The notes under the pieces: model-generated
Databases searched by the model: none
Seen by the model: only the letters and a program-made list of their open reading frames with translations
What the model was told of the DNA's origin: nothing
Shown here: positions 6,540 through 7,230 of the stretch, one piece after another
Numbering within the stretch: the stretch's first letter is position 1
Layout: every line of letters begins with the position of its first letter
Translations under genes and position numbers: made by a program
Origin: Gammaproteobacteria bacterium
Lineage (GTDB): Bacteria > Pseudomonadota > Gammaproteobacteria > UBA9214
Direction: 5' to 3'
Length of the DNA: 7,230 nucleotides
Assembly (NCBI GenBank): GCA_029859555.1
Contig: JAOUCV010000105.1
Span: 1-7,230, forward strand

Positions 6540-6734
6540 TTATTTTTTCCAGTTGGGGAAGTTATCCATGTTGTGGGCCTTGCCATCTTCGTAGCCGGCT
6601 GAATAGGCCTCGTTAACGCGCTGTTCTTCGCGTTCCGGGTTCAACAGGTAGCCACCTTGCCAGCCCTGTACATATTCCGGGTCAACGTTCATGCCTTCCA
6701 TCTTGGTGACTGCGTCATAGTATTCCTGGTTCAT
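6540..6734 (-). CDS. small RMF-like hypothetical protein, 64 residues
   Basis: A short, soluble, cysteine-free, acidic protein starting at ATG 6734. The frame is open further upstream, but the ribosome binding site AGAGGAG (6741-6747) six bases before this ATG decides the start. Visible motifs are EYVQGWQGGYLLNPERE (20-36) and NEAYSAGYEDGKA (41-53). The pair Gx-x-G-G-Y-x-x-NP and A-Y-x-x-G-Y-x-D-G resembles the glycine/aromatic signature of ribosome modulation factor and its relatives, which dimerise and silence ribosomes in stationary phase. True RMF is strongly basic, whereas this protein has many acidic residues, so ribosome binding is doubtful and a different role is possible. It is monocistronic, with its own strong terminator directly after the stop, as expected for an abundantly expressed small protein. 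The coding call is confident; the RMF relationship is an inference from motif pattern. Confidence 0.85.
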   Translation of the reverse strand: MNQEYYDAVTKMEGMNVDPEYVQGWQGGYLLNPEREEQRVNEAYSAGYEDGKAHNMDNFPNWKK

Positions 6735-6740
6735 CGTGTT

Positions 6741-6747
6741 CTCCTCT
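6741..6747 (-). promoter_or_regulatory. strong ribosome binding site of the 64-residue gene
   Basis: On the minus strand AGAGGAG precedes the ATG at 6734 by six bases. It is the strongest Shine-Dalgarno sequence in the window and excludes the longer upstream-open reading frame as the real gene. Confidence 0.85.
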
Positions 6748-6900
6748 AGCTGTAAGTCGTATTCGTTGTGGCAGCAGATGCTTGCTAGTCCATTGTTTCG
6801 ATTAGATTTAGCACCAATGCACGTCAGTATACAGGAGCGTATTTTAGCTCCGTATATCCCTATAGGGAGAGTGAACCCGGCCAACAATGACTGGTGTATC
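6748..6900. promoter_or_regulatory. divergent control region of the small gene and the Sel1 gene
   Basis: No gene is visible. On the minus strand TATACT (6826-6831) is a five-of-six -10 match for the small gene, without a good -35, and would give a leader of about 85 bases. Upstream of it lie a GGAGC/GCTCC inverted repeat (6834-6838 and 6847-6851) whose loop contains TAAAAT on the minus strand, and a perfect 12-bp palindrome (6857-6868). Overlap of palindromes with -10-like hexamers suggests a regulated promoter, but no known operator is recognised. Confidence 0.3.
6857..6868. repeat. perfect palindrome TCCCTATAGGGA
   Basis: A 12-bp uninterrupted dyad about 30 bp upstream, on the minus strand, of the -10 candidate for the small gene, and about 170 bp before the Sel1 start. 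Such a dyad can be the half-site pair of a dimeric repressor or activator. It occurs once in the window as far as I can see. Confidence 0.4.
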
Positions 6901-6929
6901 TTCATGAAAATTCAAAATATTCTCTCTTT

Positions 6930-7013
6930 ATGGGTATTCGATGCGCAGAGCTTAATGGGTAGTGTAGGTGCAAGAAAAAATACCCATGGGGTCGTGGCCG
7001 GCAATAAGGCCAC
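6930..7013 (+). promoter_or_regulatory. potentially structured leader of the Sel1 gene
   Basis: ATGGGTATT (6930-6938) is exactly complementary to AATACCCAT (6979-6987), forming a possible 9-bp stem with a 40-base loop. A second ATGGGTA copy (6955-6961) can pair with the same TACCCAT (6981-6987) with a 19-base loop, so the two stems exclude each other. A third hairpin, GTGGCC (6994-6999) with GGCCAC (7008-7013) and an eight-base loop, ends five bases before the GAGGTG ribosome binding site. I match it to no known riboswitch class. Confidence 0.35.
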
Positions 7014-7028
7014 TAAACGAGGTGCAAA

Positions 7029-7230
7029 ATGACGACAGATTTAAATAGTCCGGAGTACAGCAGTGGTGTAGCGGCTTTTGAAGCAAAAAACTTTTCCCTG
7101 GCAATGCAGTTCCTGTCGCCGCTGGCTGAAGCCGGAGATGCGGATGCGCAGCACCGTGTAGCCATCATGTGCCAGAATGGTCTGGGCGTGGTACGTAATG
7201 ATGAGCGCGCCTTTCACATGATGCAGGCTG
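7029..7230 (+). CDS. Sel1/TPR-like repeat protein, N-terminal part
   Basis: The first 67 residues of a gene that runs off the right edge. After a short polar N terminus (MTTDLNSPEYSSG) comes a helix pair, VAAFEAKNFSLAMQFLSPLAEAGDADAQHRVAIMCQNGLGVVRNDERAFHMM in pieces at about 14-65. This matches the Sel1 repeat pattern: A-x-x-x-L-x-x-A-A/E-x-G-x-A-x-A-Q, then L/I-x-x-x-x-x-x-G-x-G-V-x-x-D. Such helical-solenoid proteins act as scaffolds for protein-protein contacts in signalling, envelope or effector roles. No signal peptide is visible, so the start suggests a cytosolic protein. GAGGTG (7019-7024) is the ribosome binding site, four bases before the ATG. It is divergent from the RMF-like gene. 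Confidence 0.85.
   Translation, partial: MTTDLNSPEYSSGVAAFEAKNFSLAMQFLSPLAEAGDADAQHRVAIMCQNGLGVVRNDERAFHMMQA

Noticed and set aside
6857..6871. CTATAGGGAGA, identical to the initiation part of the phage T7 promoter.
   Set aside because: The upstream recognition half of the T7 promoter is absent, and the match is explained by the local palindrome; no phage genes are present.
6735..6905. N-terminal extension of the RMF-like frame up to 6905.
   Set aside because: The extension crosses the palindromes and promoter-like sequences, and the very strong AGAGGAG site sits directly before the internal ATG at 6734.

Overview
The window looks like ordinary chromosomal DNA of a gammaproteobacterium. The evidence is the moderate G+C content, the PiuC/YbiX-type hydroxylase, the MASE1 hybrid kinase, the RMF-like small protein and several proteins of a type I know as conserved but uncharacterised in Gammaproteobacteria. 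No rRNA, tRNA, insertion sequence, phage gene, integrase or CRISPR array is visible, and neither end can be assigned to a genus.

Left part (1-1144): the N-terminal two-thirds or so of an Fe(II)/2-oxoglutarate PKHD-type hydroxylase (PiuC/YbiX) runs off the left edge on the minus strand. Divergent from it is a pair of small hypothetical genes (437-760 and 794-1144, plus strand).

Middle part (1169-4056): a compact minus-strand operon of three genes is read from 3386 towards 1169. It holds a 375-residue protein resembling the uncharacterised Sfum_1244 family, a second and unrelated 2OG-Fe(II) oxygenase with a complete facial triad, and a GNAT acetyltransferase. The spacing (18 bp, then 22 bp or a short overlap depending on the GNAT start) implies one transcript. 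Divergent from the operon, with a good ribosome binding site and a GTG start, is another conserved hypothetical gene (3493-4056).

Right part (4179-7230): a 715-residue MASE1 hybrid sensor kinase (membrane sensor, coiled coil, HisKA, HATPase, receiver) is read on the minus strand from an unusual TTG codon, with a plausible sigma-70 promoter upstream. A perfect 21-bp-arm terminator hairpin (6488-6535) separates it from a 64-residue minus-strand gene with a very strong ribosome binding site and RMF-like motifs. The last gene, truncated at the right edge, encodes a Sel1/TPR-type repeat protein on the plus strand. Its leader has repeated ATGGGTA copies that compete for one TACCCAT, and a second hairpin just before the ribosome binding site.

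I do not see a convincing new defence or mobile system. The items most worth a second look are the RMF-like small gene, the potentially switching leader of the Sel1 gene, the odd start region of the kinase, and the operon joining an uncharacterised HEIGE-motif protein to a 2OG oxygenase and an acetyltransferase.
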